Shown here one piece after another: positions 7,857-16,416 of a stretch of 64,000 bases of DNA. Position numbers and translations under genes: made by a program. The DNA is taken from positions 348,496-412,495 of the forward strand of contig CAWAFQ010000005.1 in assembly GCA_963781345.1 (NCBI GenBank). The letters run 5' to 3'. The notes beneath the pieces were generated by a model. The model was not told where the DNA came from. It saw only the letters and a program-made list of their open reading frames with translations, and did not search any database. Position 1 is the first letter of the stretch. Every line of letters starts with the position of its first letter. The DNA comes from JBBRHQ01 sp963781345 (GTDB taxonomy: Bacteria > Actinomycetota > Thermoleophilia > Solirubrobacterales > 70-9).

Positions 7857-8825
7857 ATGAGGGCTCGGATCCTTGCGGTAGCGCTTGTGTGCGCCCTGTT
7901 GCTGTTTGCGCTATCCGCCGCCTCGGCCGCGGCCGGAAAGCACCGCCACGGCCCCCAGCGCTGCAACCGGGAGGAGGTCCTCTGCAAGCGGCCCTTCAAC
8001 CGGGTGGTGCTGGCCGGCGCCCACAATGCGATGTCTGCCCTCGACCTCGACTGGAAGATCCCCAACCAGACGATCGCGATCCCGGATCAGCTCAGCTTCG
8101 GGATCAGGGCGTTGCTGTTCGACACCCACTACGGCCGCCTGCAGCCGGACGGGACCGTGCGCACCGACGACGACGGCAAGGTGACCACGGGGATACGCGG
8201 CCTCTACCTCTGCCACGTCCTCTGCGAGATCGGCGCCTCCCCCCTGATCCCTGTGCTTCGCTCGATCGCCAGGTACCTAGAGCGCCACCCGGCCAACGTG
8301 CTCCTGATCGACAACGAGGACTACATCACGCCGGCCGACTTCGCCGCCGCGATGCGGCTGAGCGGCCTCCGCTGGCACGTCTACCGCGGCCAGCCGGGGC
8401 CGAGGTGGCCGAGGCTGCGGAAGATGATCTCCAAACGCCAGCAGGTGGTGGTCCTGGCGGAGCACGACGCGGGCACGATCCCCTGGTATCACCGCGCCTA
8501 CGACGGGATCATGCAGGAGACGCCGTATTCCTTCGCCACCCCGAACCTCCTGATCGACCCGGCGAACTGGCCCTCGAGCTGCCAGCCCAACCGGGGCGGG
8601 ACCAACGGATCGCTCTTCCTCATCAACCACTGGTCGCCCTCGACTCCACCGGCCGTGCCCGACCCGGCGGCCTCGGCGGCGGTCAATGCCAAGGACGTGA
8701 TCCTCGGCAGGACGGCTGAATGCGAGCAGGTCCGGGGCCGCCTGCCGTCGGTCATAGCCGCCGATCAGGTCACCTACGGAGGGCTGGTGGCGGCGGTGCA
8801 CGAGCTCAACGTGGCCGGCAGCTAA
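7857..8825 (+). CDS. Secreted PLC-like (PI-PLC X-type) phosphodiesterase
   Basis: A cleavable signal peptide (residues 1-26, ending SAASAAAG) leads to a TIM-barrel phosphodiesterase of the bacterial PLC-like type. AGAHNAMS carries the first catalytic histidine, and LFDTHYGR is the equivalent of the 'D.R/DTH' strand with the second acidic/histidine pair. VLLIDNEDYIT and QQVVVLAEHD follow as the next barrel strands. Paired cysteines (CNREEVLC, YLCHVLC) suggest an extracellular disulfide-stabilised enzyme. Homologues cleave phosphoinositide- or glycerophospho-type substrates, but the real substrate cannot be read here. The stop precedes the next gene by about 100 nt. Confidence 0.85.
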   Translation: MRARILAVALVCALLLFALSAASAAAGKHRHGPQRCNREEVLCKRPFNRVVLAGAHNAMSALDLDWKIPNQTIAIPDQLSFGIRALLFDTHYGRLQPDGTVRTDDDGKVTTGIRGLYLCHVLCEIGASPLIPVLRSIARYLERHPANVLLIDNEDYITPADFAAAMRLSGLRWHVYRGQPGPRWPRLRKMISKRQQVVVLAEHDAGTIPWYHRAYDGIMQETPYSFATPNLLIDPANWPSSCQPNRGGTNGSLFLINHWSPSTPPAVPDPAASAAVNAKDVILGRTAECEQVRGRLPSVIAADQVTYGGLVAAVHELNVAGS

Positions 8826-8927
8826 CCGACGGGCACACGGAGGACCGCCAGGCGAGCGGCCAAGCCGCTCGAAATGTGTGGGGGATTACGGATCGCCAAC
8901 CTCCGCTGCGGTCCTACGATCGGTGCG

Positions 8928-9593
8928 ATGAGGCAGCGCGGGGGCAAACGTCTACCGAACACGACCAACCATCGACGGCGGACGACAGCGGCGGTTGCGG
9001 TAGCGGCTGCGGCCCTGCTGCTCGCCACCGCCTCCATCTCCTCGCCGCCCGCCCCGGCTTCCGGTCAATCGCGCAAGCCCGGCATCCGTGTCGGCATCGG
9101 GATAGCCGGCGTCCGCATCGGCATGACCAGAGGCCAGGTGCGTCGGGTCCTCGGGCAGCCCCGGAGCGTCGAGGTGAAGAAGAACTCCGCCTTCGGGCCC
9201 GGCCACCCCGTCATCTACGGCTACGGTGGTCTCGGCGTGCTGTTCTGGAAGGGCGCGCCGCGCAACCCGAGCGCCAGCAAGCCGCCGGACCGCCGTCTGC
9301 GGGTCGCATCCGTCAACACCACCCGACCCTCGTTGCGCACCCGTCGCGGCATCGGCGTTGGCTCGCGGGAGGGGCAGGTCCGCCGCAAAGTGGCAGGCGT
9401 GCGCTGCGAGACGCTGAGCTTCAACGGCGACCGCTTCCGCAATTGCCACACCGGGCGATACGACTGCAAGCAGCAACCCTGGGTGCTCGGCGATCTTCCC
9501 TGCCACATCAGCGCCTTCGTGCTGAACCGCAGGCACGGGCGGGTGAAGCGGGTCCAGGTCGGCTGGCTCGGCTCCCCCGCCGGATCGCTGTGA
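8928..9593 (+). CDS. Secreted hypothetical protein with BamE/SmpA-like turn
   Basis: ATG 8928 has TACGAT 7 nt upstream (leaderless type) and starts a basic N-region plus hydrophobic core (TTAAVAVAAAALLLATASI), i.e. a signal sequence. The mature part contains VRIGMTRGQVRRVLGQPRSV, the 'G-M-T-x-x-x-V-x-x-x-LG-x-P' turn shared by SmpA/BamE-like small domains. A second copy (IGVGSREGQVRRKVAGV) occurs about 85 residues later. Four cysteines near the C-terminus (RCET, NCHT, DCKQ, PCHI) may form disulfides. It overlaps the next gene by one base (TGATG), so the two are translationally coupled. Function unknown. Confidence 0.75.
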   Translation: MRQRGGKRLPNTTNHRRRTTAAVAVAAAALLLATASISSPPAPASGQSRKPGIRVGIGIAGVRIGMTRGQVRRVLGQPRSVEVKKNSAFGPGHPVIYGYGGLGVLFWKGAPRNPSASKPPDRRLRVASVNTTRPSLRTRRGIGVGSREGQVRRKVAGVRCETLSFNGDRFRNCHTGRYDCKQQPWVLGDLPCHISAFVLNRRHGRVKRVQVGWLGSPAGSL

Positions 9594-10687
9594 TGGGGTC
9601 GTCTGCCATAGGGTGCGCCCCTGTGAAGCTACTCAGAATCGCCCTCCTCGCCCTCGCCGGCCTCCTCCTCGCTAGCTCGAGCGCACCGGCCCTGGCGGCG
9701 TCGGCGCCACGGGGCGCGGCAGGCGCCAAGGTTCACATCACGGGCACCGCCTATTCCTTCGACAACCAGGACCCGATCGCCGGGGCGACGATCCGGGTGG
9801 CCGAGCTGCCGGGGGCGAGGGCGACCAGCGCGGCCGACGGCACCTACGACCTCGTCGTCCCCGACGGCGCCAAGGTCACACCCTATATCGAGGCCGCCGG
9901 CTTCCACGGCATCTTCCTGCAGACCTTCGTCGCCGCCGGCAAGGACATCGAGCGGGTCAACTTCCAGGTTCCGTCGGTGGGCATCTACCACGGGCTGGCG
10001 GCGCTGCTCGGCGTCAAGCTGAACTCCGACGACAACCCCTCTCGCTGCGTCGTCGTCTCCACCTTCAGCACCGTCAACGTCCGTGATCTCAGCTTCGAGG
10101 ACTTCGTCGGCTACGGCGCCCACGGCGTCGCCGGCGCCACCGCCGGCGCCTCGCCAAGCCTGCCGGACCCGATCTACTTCAACTCGTCGGTGATCCCCGA
10201 CAAGACCCTGACCGAGTCCTCGATCGACGGCGGCGTGATCTGGCTCGACGTCCCGGGCGGCGTCTACAGGTTCACGGCCCAGCACGCGAGCGCCAGGTTC
10301 TCGAGCTTCGTCGCCACCTGCAAGGCGGGCCGCCTGGTCAACGCCAACCCGCCCCAGGGCCTATACCAGCTTAAGCCGGGCGAGAAGCCGGACGAGCGGG
10401 TCGACGCGTCGATCGCATCGTCCCGTCTGCGCTCCGCCGGGAACGGCGCGAAGGCGCTGCGTCTGAAGATCCGCGCAGGCGAATATGTCCTCCCGGGGGT
10501 CGAGGTGCTCCGCGGTGGCAAGGTCGTCGCCCAGACTCACCCGGCCCGCTACCGGCGGGGCGCGCGGACGATCAGGCTCCCCCTCCGCCACAGGCTCGAC
10601 GGCGGCTCGGGCACCCTGAGGCTGACGCTCAGCGATCCCGCCGGCAACACCAGGGTCCTGAAGCGGACGCTGAACCCGCCGTCCTAA
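9593..10687 (+). CDS. Secreted protein with carboxypeptidase-regulatory-like domain
   Basis: The signal peptide is KLLRIALLALAGLLLASSSAPALA. ATG 9593 overlaps the previous stop (TGATG); GTG 9623 begins exactly at the signal peptide and is equally plausible. Residues of about 40-125 form a CarboxypepD_reg/Ig-like beta-sandwich: HITGTAYSFDNQDPIAGATIRVAEL...SAADGTYDLVVPDG, the usual 'G.V.D....PL.GA.V......T..DG.Y.L.VP' pattern. The middle holds a conserved-looking region (GYGAHGVAG, DVPGGVYRFTAQH). The end (AGNTRVLKRTL) resembles a bacterial beta-strand-rich stalk. No catalytic residues are recognised; a surface-binding role is inferred. Confidence 0.75.
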   Translation: MGSSAIGCAPVKLLRIALLALAGLLLASSSAPALAASAPRGAAGAKVHITGTAYSFDNQDPIAGATIRVAELPGARATSAADGTYDLVVPDGAKVTPYIEAAGFHGIFLQTFVAAGKDIERVNFQVPSVGIYHGLAALLGVKLNSDDNPSRCVVVSTFSTVNVRDLSFEDFVGYGAHGVAGATAGASPSLPDPIYFNSSVIPDKTLTESSIDGGVIWLDVPGGVYRFTAQHASARFSSFVATCKAGRLVNANPPQGLYQLKPGEKPDERVDASIASSRLRSAGNGAKALRLKIRAGEYVLPGVEVLRGGKVVAQTHPARYRRGARTIRLPLRHRLDGGSGTLRLTLSDPAGNTRVLKRTLNPPS

Positions 10688-10778
10688 CCGAGGTCAGAGC
10701 ACCTCGAGATAGCGCGGGAACACTCCGGTCGGACGGGCGTCTCTTCGACTTCCCGATCCTGGCGCCGGGACGCGACCA

Positions 10779-12296
10779 CTAGGACCTCTGGACCTGCTCG
10801 CAGCCGACGGTCACGTCGTGGCTGTCCACGACGGCCTCATCGCGGCCTGGTCCGCAATCGACCCGGTCCCGGACTCCGTCCTTCGCGTTGACCAGGTCCC
10901 TGCCCCCGCCGGCGAATACGTGGTCCCTGCCCCCGCCCCCGTGAATCCGGTCGCCGCCGCCCGAGGTGTCAACGAGATCACGACCCGGTCCCGCACTGAC
11001 GCAATCGGCGTCGCGCCCGGTGAAGATGTCGTCATTCCCCCCGAGCGCGACCGCCTGGTCTGGGCCTGGGAGAGCACGGATCAGGTCATTCGCCTCGGTG
11101 CCCTGCCGTAGCCGTGCCGGCCGGCCGTTGCAAAGACCCACCTCGTGCTTGAGCAGCACAGTGATGTCATTCGACCCGGCGTTGGCGACCGCCAGATCAG
11201 GCGTGAAGTAGCGGTTGAAGGTCCAGTTTGTGATCGCGACGGGATGCTTCCCCGTCGGGTAGCTGGGCCCGCGGCGCAGTGTGCCATCGCCGTTGTTGAG
11301 GAGAACGGTGACACTGTCGGAGCCCGAGTTCACCACCGCAAGGTCGGTCCCCGGCTGGTTGTCGGCGTTGATCGCGATTAGGTCGGTTGGCGCGTCGCCG
11401 ACCCGGTAGGTGCCGGTCTCCTCGAGGCCGAGGGGATCCGTCTCCCTGAGCAGGGTGACGTCGTCGGAGCCCTTGTTGGCGACGGCGATCCTGTACTGGT
11501 AATCCCCGCGGGCCGCGCCGAAGTTCGCCTCGATGATCGCCGAGGGCTGGCGCCCGACCGGGGTCGTCGACTCCCCGGCGAACAGCCCCGGGCCGGGATA
11601 GTTGTAGCCGAACAACGAGGTCACCGAGTCGGAGCCCTTGTTGGCGACCCAGGTCACGAGCGCGGTGTTGTAGTTGGCGGTGATCGCCGAGGGCGAGTCG
11701 CCGACCGGAGCGGTCCCGACCAGCTCGTAGCCGTTCGGGCCGTTGCTGAAGATCGAGATGTCATCTGAGCCCCGGTTGGCGACGACCAGGTCCATCCCGC
11801 CTCCGTTGAAGGGGTCCAGGCTCGAGTAGACAGCGGCGGAGGGCCGGGCTCCGGTCTGAAGAGAGGCGCCCGGGGAGAGGCTCGAGTAGGGCCCGTTGAA
11901 CAACCTCATCCGGTCGCTGGAGGTGTCGACCAGAGCAAGGGGGCCCGAGTAGCCGGGGCGTCCTGCGAAGGCGGTCGGGGCGACCGGGGAGTCGAAGGCC
12001 CGCTTCAGCTTCACCCTGCCGGCCAGCTCCTTGTAGAAGGCGAGCCGGCCTCTTCCCCGCTCGGCGACCAGCAGCGGACCAGAGCCGTCATCGTCGGCCA
12101 AGACGTCGGCCGGCCCCTTGCCGACCGCGAAGGGGCTCAGCCTCGCGGGCTCGAAGAGGGGCGCCGGGCGCGCCGCCGCCGTCCCCGCGCAGGAAAGAAG
12201 GACGGCGCACGCGAAAAGAGCCGCCGGGAATGCTCCGCGCCTTCTGTGATGCCGGGCGGTGGACTGGGAAATGTGGTCCATCAAGCGCTTGAACAC
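10779..12296 (-). CDS. Secreted FG-GAP/VCBS beta-propeller protein with RTX-like C-terminus
   Basis: GTG 12296 (or ATG 12281) begins a signal sequence (AALFACAVLLSCAGTAAA). The body is a repeat beta-propeller: five units carry the same strand-turn, VANRGSDDIS, VANKGSDSVT, VANKGSDDVT, VVNSGSDSVT and VANAGSNDIT, each about 50 residues apart. The last 100 residues are glycine/aspartate nonapeptide-like (GGNDDIFTGRDAD, GPGRDLVDTSGGGDRIHGGGGRD), as in RTX calcium-binding proteins. An extracellular, calcium-stabilised adhesion or binding role is inferred. No secretion system genes lie nearby; the Sec signal suffices. Confidence 0.85.
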   Translation of the reverse strand: MFKRLMDHISQSTARHHRRRGAFPAALFACAVLLSCAGTAAARPAPLFEPARLSPFAVGKGPADVLADDDGSGPLLVAERGRGRLAFYKELAGRVKLKRAFDSPVAPTAFAGRPGYSGPLALVDTSSDRMRLFNGPYSSLSPGASLQTGARPSAAVYSSLDPFNGGGMDLVVANRGSDDISIFSNGPNGYELVGTAPVGDSPSAITANYNTALVTWVANKGSDSVTSLFGYNYPGPGLFAGESTTPVGRQPSAIIEANFGAARGDYQYRIAVANKGSDDVTLLRETDPLGLEETGTYRVGDAPTDLIAINADNQPGTDLAVVNSGSDSVTVLLNNGDGTLRRGPSYPTGKHPVAITNWTFNRYFTPDLAVANAGSNDITVLLKHEVGLCNGRPARLRQGTEANDLIRALPGPDQAVALGGNDDIFTGRDADCVSAGPGRDLVDTSGGGDRIHGGGGRDHVFAGGGRDLVNAKDGVRDRVDCGPGRDEAVVDSHDVTVGCEQVQRS

Positions 12297-12384
12297 GTAG
12301 TAACCCGTGAATACTCGGTTCCCGGGCGCATCGAATGCCTCCGCGGGCGGTTTATTCAGTCGTAATGCGTGCCCAGAAGGCGGC

Positions 12385-12413
12385 TTGCACGCCGAACGAA
12401 GGTTCGCTATACT
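12385..12413 (+). promoter_or_regulatory. Sigma-70-type promoter of the sigma factor gene
   Basis: TTGCAC (12385-12390), 17-bp spacer, TATACT (12408-12413): the best consensus promoter in the window. A start near 12420 would leave a 40-nt leader containing the GGAAGGAGC ribosome site of the downstream gene. Confidence 0.7.
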
Positions 12414-12460
12414 TTCTGAAGTATTCGGCCGGCTTGCGGCCTACCTCGGAAGGAGCACCA

Positions 12461-13408
12461 TTGGCAAGGACCAGAGGCGCTGCCGAGCAGCGCACCGATA
12501 CGCGCCGCCGGCGCGGCGCACATATAGACGACGTAAGCGGCTCCAGCGCACGGGCGGAGAGGCGCACCGATGCCCATCTCGTGCCGGACCAGACCACCGA
12601 CAGCTTCCAGCTCTTCCTCAACCAGGCGAGCCGCTACCCGCTGCTCACAGCCGCCCAGGAGATCGATCTGGCCAAGCGGATCGAGCGCGGCGACCTCGAG
12701 GCGAAGGAGCTTCTGATCAACTCCAACCTGCGGCTGGTGGTCCGCTTCGCGACCCGCTACCAGGGACACGGGCTGCCGCTCAACGACCTCGTGCAGGAGG
12801 CGATGATCGGGCTGATCCGCGCGGCGGAGAAGTTCGACTGGCGCCGCGGCTACAAGTTCTCCACCTACGCGGTTCTGTGGATAAAGCAGTCGATGCAGCG
12901 CGGGCTCGACAACAGCGGCCGGGCGGTGCGAATCCCGGCCCACATCGCCCAGCGCGAGCGCACCGTCAACCGGACAGCGAACGAGCTCAGCACCGAGCTC
13001 AACCGCGAGCCGACCGAAGAGGAGATCGCCAAGAAGGCAAAGCTTCCGCTGGAGGAGGTTATGGCGGTCCAGGACCTGGCCCGCGTCACCTCCAGCCTCG
13101 ACGCTCCCGTCGGCGACAGCGAGACCACCCTCGGCGAACTGCGGGCGCAGAGCGATGGCCGCTCCGACGAGGAGGTCATCGACCGCGAGCGCGAGGAGGC
13201 CGTGAGCACGGCCCTGGCGACCCTGCCCGAGGGCGAGCGCCGCGTGCTCGAGGTCCGCTTCGGCACCGGCGGCGAGGTCGCGGGCACGCTCCGCGACGCC
13301 GCCCGCGCAGCCGGCGTCACCCAGGAGCAGGCCCGCAGGCTCGAGGCGCAGGGGCTGCAGCGCCTCGCCGCGAACGAGTCTTTGTCCGGCTGGCGCGAAG
13401 CGGCCTGA
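12461..13408 (+). CDS. RNA polymerase sigma-70 family factor (group 2-like)
   Basis: TTG 12461 follows GGAAGGAGC at good spacing; upstream codons in frame are not family-like. Region 1.2 is FQLFLNQASRYPLLTAAQEIDLAKRI. Region 2 is NLRLVVRFATRYQGHGLPLNDLVQEAMIGLIRAAEKFDWRRGYKFSTYAVLWIKQSMQRGL, with the -10-binding helix and WIKQ. Region 3 is HIAQRERTVNRTANEL...PTEEEIAKKAKL. Region 4 (LPEGERRVLEVRFG...TLRDAARAAGVTQEQARRLEAQGLQRL) is recognisable but off consensus: the usual 'VTRERVRQIEAKAL' helix reads VTQEQARRLEAQGL. At 315 aa it is shorter than a housekeeping factor and lacks region 1.1. No anti-sigma gene is adjacent. Confidence 0.9.
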   Translation: MARTRGAAEQRTDTRRRRGAHIDDVSGSSARAERRTDAHLVPDQTTDSFQLFLNQASRYPLLTAAQEIDLAKRIERGDLEAKELLINSNLRLVVRFATRYQGHGLPLNDLVQEAMIGLIRAAEKFDWRRGYKFSTYAVLWIKQSMQRGLDNSGRAVRIPAHIAQRERTVNRTANELSTELNREPTEEEIAKKAKLPLEEVMAVQDLARVTSSLDAPVGDSETTLGELRAQSDGRSDEEVIDREREEAVSTALATLPEGERRVLEVRFGTGGEVAGTLRDAARAAGVTQEQARRLEAQGLQRLAANESLSGWREAA

Positions 13409-13417
13409 TCTCCCGCC

Positions 13418-13615
13418 ATGTTCGAGGGCATCTACCGCACCGTCGACCGGCCCAAGCGCCACCAGGAGGTGTTGGAGCGGCTCGAGACCGGGACCCCGGT
13501 TCACCGCATCGCTACCGACCTCGGGATCACCCGGGGATCGGTGCGCCAGATCATCGAGCGGCTGCGCGCCGACGGCACCCTGCCAGAGGATTTCACGCCG
13601 GCCGACTCCCGCTGA
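13418..13615 (+). CDS. 65-aa helix-turn-helix protein downstream of the sigma factor
   Basis: Begins 10 nt after the sigma factor stop and is probably cotranscribed. The centre, TPVHRIATDLGITRGSVRQIIERLRADGTLP, is a textbook tri-helical HTH (A-x-x-LGI-x-x-x-S-V-x-x-I-x-x-x-L) as in homeodomain-like and winged regulators. Nothing else is present, so it is either a minimal DNA-binding protein or a regulator/partner of the sigma factor. No clear Shine-Dalgarno is visible, which suggests translational coupling. The family is not one I can name. Confidence 0.7.
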   Translation: MFEGIYRTVDRPKRHQEVLERLETGTPVHRIATDLGITRGSVRQIIERLRADGTLPEDFTPADSR

Positions 13616-13636
13616 GCCGGCGGCACCGCCGCCCGG

Positions 13637-14667
13637 CTAGCCGAGGACCAGTTCGGCGACGCTGCGGACGGTGTTGACGTCGCCGGAGACGAGCAGGGTC
13701 GTCACCACCGACTCGCGCCACTTCTCGAGGTCGTGGCGGATCTTCTCGGGCGGCCCGATCAGCGAGAGCTGATCGATCAGCTCGGCCGGGATCCTGGCGC
13801 CGGCCTCGTCCTTGCGGCCGCCGAGGTAGAGGTCCTGGACCTCGGCGATCGCCTCGCCGTAGCCCATGCGAATGGGGACGTTGGCGTGGAAGTTGGCCCC
13901 CTTGGCCCCCATGCCGCCGAAGTACAGCGCGTAGAAGGGGCGGACGGCGTCGATCGCGGCGTCGACGTCGTCGGAGACGATCAGCGGCACCGTCGCCGCA
14001 ACCTCGAAGTCCTCGGCGCTTCGTCGGGCGCCCTGGCGGGCGAAGCCCTCCGCCAGCGGGCCGGTGTAGAGGTCCTGGTGGGCGGGCGAGAACAGCATCG
14101 GCAGCCAGCCGTCGCACAGCTCGGCGCAGAGTGCGATGTTCTTCGGCCCCTCCGCCCCGAGGAAGATCGGGATCTCCTCACGCAGGGGGTGGATCGAGGA
14201 CTTCAGCGGCTTGCCCAGCCCGGTCCCGCCGGGCAGCGGCAGCGGGTAGTGAGGGCCGTCGCTGGTGACCGGCTCCCGGCGAGCCCAGATGTCGCGGAGA
14301 ATGCCGATGTACTCGCGGGTGCGCGCGAGCGGCTTCGCGAACGGCATCCCGTACCAGCCCTCGACCACCTGCGGCCCGGAGACGCCGAGGCCGAGGATGA
14401 AGCGCCCGCCGGAGAGGTGGTCCAGCGTCATCGCCGCCATCGCCGTAGCCGCCGGCTGGCGGGCCGAGATCTGCGATGATCGCCGTCCCCAGCCGAACCC
14501 GCTCGGTCTCGGAGCCCCACCAGGCGAGCGGGGTGAGGCCGTCGGAGCCGTAGGCCTCGGCGGTCCAGATCGAGTCGAAGCCCGAGCCGCTCGGCCTCGG
14601 CGATCGCCTCGGTCACGCCGGGCGGCGGGCCACCGGCCCAGTAGCCGGTGTTGAGGCCGAGCTTCAG
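13637..14667 (-). CDS. LLM-class F420-dependent oxidoreductase, two frameshifts
   Basis: A luciferase-like (beta/alpha)8 flavin-F420 enzyme. The C-terminal 267 residues are intact from AAMTLDHLSGGRFILGLGVSG through PIFLGAEGPKNIALCAELCDGWLP and IGPPEKIRHDLEKWRE. The N-terminus (LKLGLNTGYWAGGPPP...EAERLG, FDSIWTAEAYGSDGLTPLAWWGSETERVRLGTAI) is encoded upstream but split by indels near 14580 and near 14480. The start is unclear: CTG 14667 sits where family members have ATG-Lys-Leu. Probably follows the MDR reductase gene in one transcript (23 nt apart). Substrate unknown. Confidence 0.8.
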
Positions 14668-14689
14668 GTCCCCGGCGATGGCGCCCTCC

Positions 14690-15702
14690 TCAGCTCTCGC
14701 GGGCGACGCTGAGGACGAGCTTGCCGTTGTTCTCGCCGCTGAACAGCTTCAGCAGCGCCTGGGGAAAGTTCTCGATCCCCTCGACGACGTCCTCGCGCGT
14801 CTTCACTTTGCCTTCAGCCACCCAGCCCGCCATCTCCTCGGCCCCCTCCGCGTAGCGGCCGAAGTAATCGGGAAAGACGAACCCGGTCATCGAGGCGTGG
14901 TTGACGAGCAGCGACATGTAGTTGGACGGCCCCTGCATCGGCCCGGTGTTGTTGTACTGGGAGATCGCGCCGCAGATCACGACCCGCGCGTGGCGGTTCA
15001 GCAGCGCCAGCGCCGCGTCGAGGATGTCGCCGCCGACGTTGTCGAAGTAGACGTCGATGCCGTCCGGGCAAGCACCGGCGAGCGCCTTGCCGAAATCGTC
15101 GGCCTTGTAGTCGACCGCCGCATCGAAGCCGACCTCCTCACTCAGGTAGCGGCACTTCTCCTCTCCGCCGGCGATGCCGACCGTTCGGCAGCCCTTGATC
15201 TTCGCGATCTGTCCGACGACCGCGCCCACGGCGCCGGCGGCCGCCGAGACCACCACCGTCTCGCCCTCCTTCGGCTGTCCGATGTCGAGAAGGCCGAAGT
15301 AGGCCGTCAACCCCGGCATCCCGAGGGTGCCGAGGAAAGTCGGAAGGGGCGCCGGCTGGAATCGACCTTGACCACGCCGCCGCCGTTGCTGATCGCGTAT
15401 TCCTGGACGCCGAAGAGGCCAGTGACGGTGTCGCCGTCGCTGAAATCAGGATGCTTGGACTCCACTACCCGGCCGATTGCGAGCGCCCGCATGACCTCGC
15501 CTATCGCGACCGGGGGGACGTAGGAGCGGCCTTCGTTGACCCAACCCCGCATCGCCGGGTCGAGCGAGATGTAGGCGACCTCGACCAGGAACTCGCCATC
15601 TCCGGGCTCGCCGACCGGCTCGGAGGCGTATTCCCAGTCGCTGTCCTTGGGGAGCCCGACCGGACGGGCGGCGAGCCTGTAGAGGTGGTTGGTGGCACTC
15701 AC
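14690..15702 (-). CDS. NADP-dependent MDR-family oxidoreductase (curcumin/alkenal reductase type), frameshifted
   Basis: Reduces the C=C bond of enones with NADPH (family role). N-terminal part: RLAARPVGLPKDSDWEY, YISLDPAMRGW and FGVQEYAI, typical of zinc-free MDR reductases. C-terminal part: LGMPGLTAYFGLLDIGQPKEGETVVVSAAAGAVG, with the AAxGxxG NADP loop, then GIAGGEEKCRYL and VDVYFDNVGG-like DVYFDNVGGDILD. One base is missing near 15340, so the two halves lie in different frames with no residues lost. GTG 15702 has an AAGGTGGGGAG ribosome site. It neighbours an LLM oxidoreductase, another xenobiotic/redox-type enzyme. Confidence 0.85.
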
Positions 15703-15714
15703 CTCCCCACCTTT

Positions 15715-16414
15715 TCACACGGCGTCCCTCGCGAGCCGGGCACCGGTGTCCGGCTTCAGCCGGTAGCCGACCCCCCGCACCGTCTCGATGCTCTCGACCC
15801 CGAATGGCCGGTCCACCTTCTCCCGCAGGTAGCGGACGTAGACGTCGACGATGTTGGAGCGGTTCTCATAGTCGTAATCCCAGGCTTGCTCGAGCAGCTG
15901 AAAGCGGCTCAGCACATCCCCGGCCGCCTCATGAAGGCCTCCAGCAGGGCGAACTCCTTTGCCGAGAGGTCGATCTCCTTGCCGCCGCGGGTCACTCGCC
16001 GGGCCGCCGGGTCGAGGCGGAGGCCGGAGACCTCGAGCACGGTCGGCTTCTCGATTCCGCCCCGGCGAGCCAGGGCCCGCAGCCGGGCCAGCAGCTCGGC
16101 GAAGGAGAACGGCTTGATCAGATAGTCGTCGGCTCCGCCGTCGAGGCCTGCGATCCGGTCCTCGACGGCGTCGCGCGCGGTCAGCATCAGCACCGGCGCC
16201 CAGACACCCTCCTGCCGCAGGCGCCGGCAGGTCTCGAACCCGTCGATCCCCGGCAGCATCACGTCAAGGACGATCGCGTCGTACTCGGTCGAGCCGGCCA
16301 TCCAGAGAGCGTCCTCTCCCCTGTGGCGACATCGGCGGCGAGCCCCTCTTCGCGCATCCCGCGGCGGATTAGGCTCGCCATCTTGACCTCGTCTTCGACG
16401 ATGAGGACACGCAT
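15715..16414 (-). CDS. OmpR/PhoB-family response regulator, two frameshifts
   Basis: The receiver domain begins MRVLIVEDEVKMASLIRRGM; its phospho-acceptor aspartate is in YDAIVLDVMLPGIDGFETC, with the conserved Thr and Lys in LMLTARDAVEDR and DDYLIKPFSF. The winged-helix effector reads RRVTRGGKEIDLSAKEFALLEAF...SRFQLLEQAWDYDYENRSNIVDVYVRYLREKVDR and ends VRGVGYRL. Indels near 16315 and near 15915 split it into three frames. ATG 16414 lies 3 nt after the kinase stop, so kinase and regulator form an operon in the order kinase-then-regulator, the reverse of usual. Confidence 0.85.
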
Positions 16415-16416
16415 GG

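Noticed and set aside
10688..10778. Possible relic ending PTGVFPRYLEVL (minus strand), resembling the end of the Rieske oxygenase
   Set aside because: Only about 12 residues match, too short to support; noted that CGAGGT-N6-ACCTCG here could instead form a weak hairpin between convergent genes.
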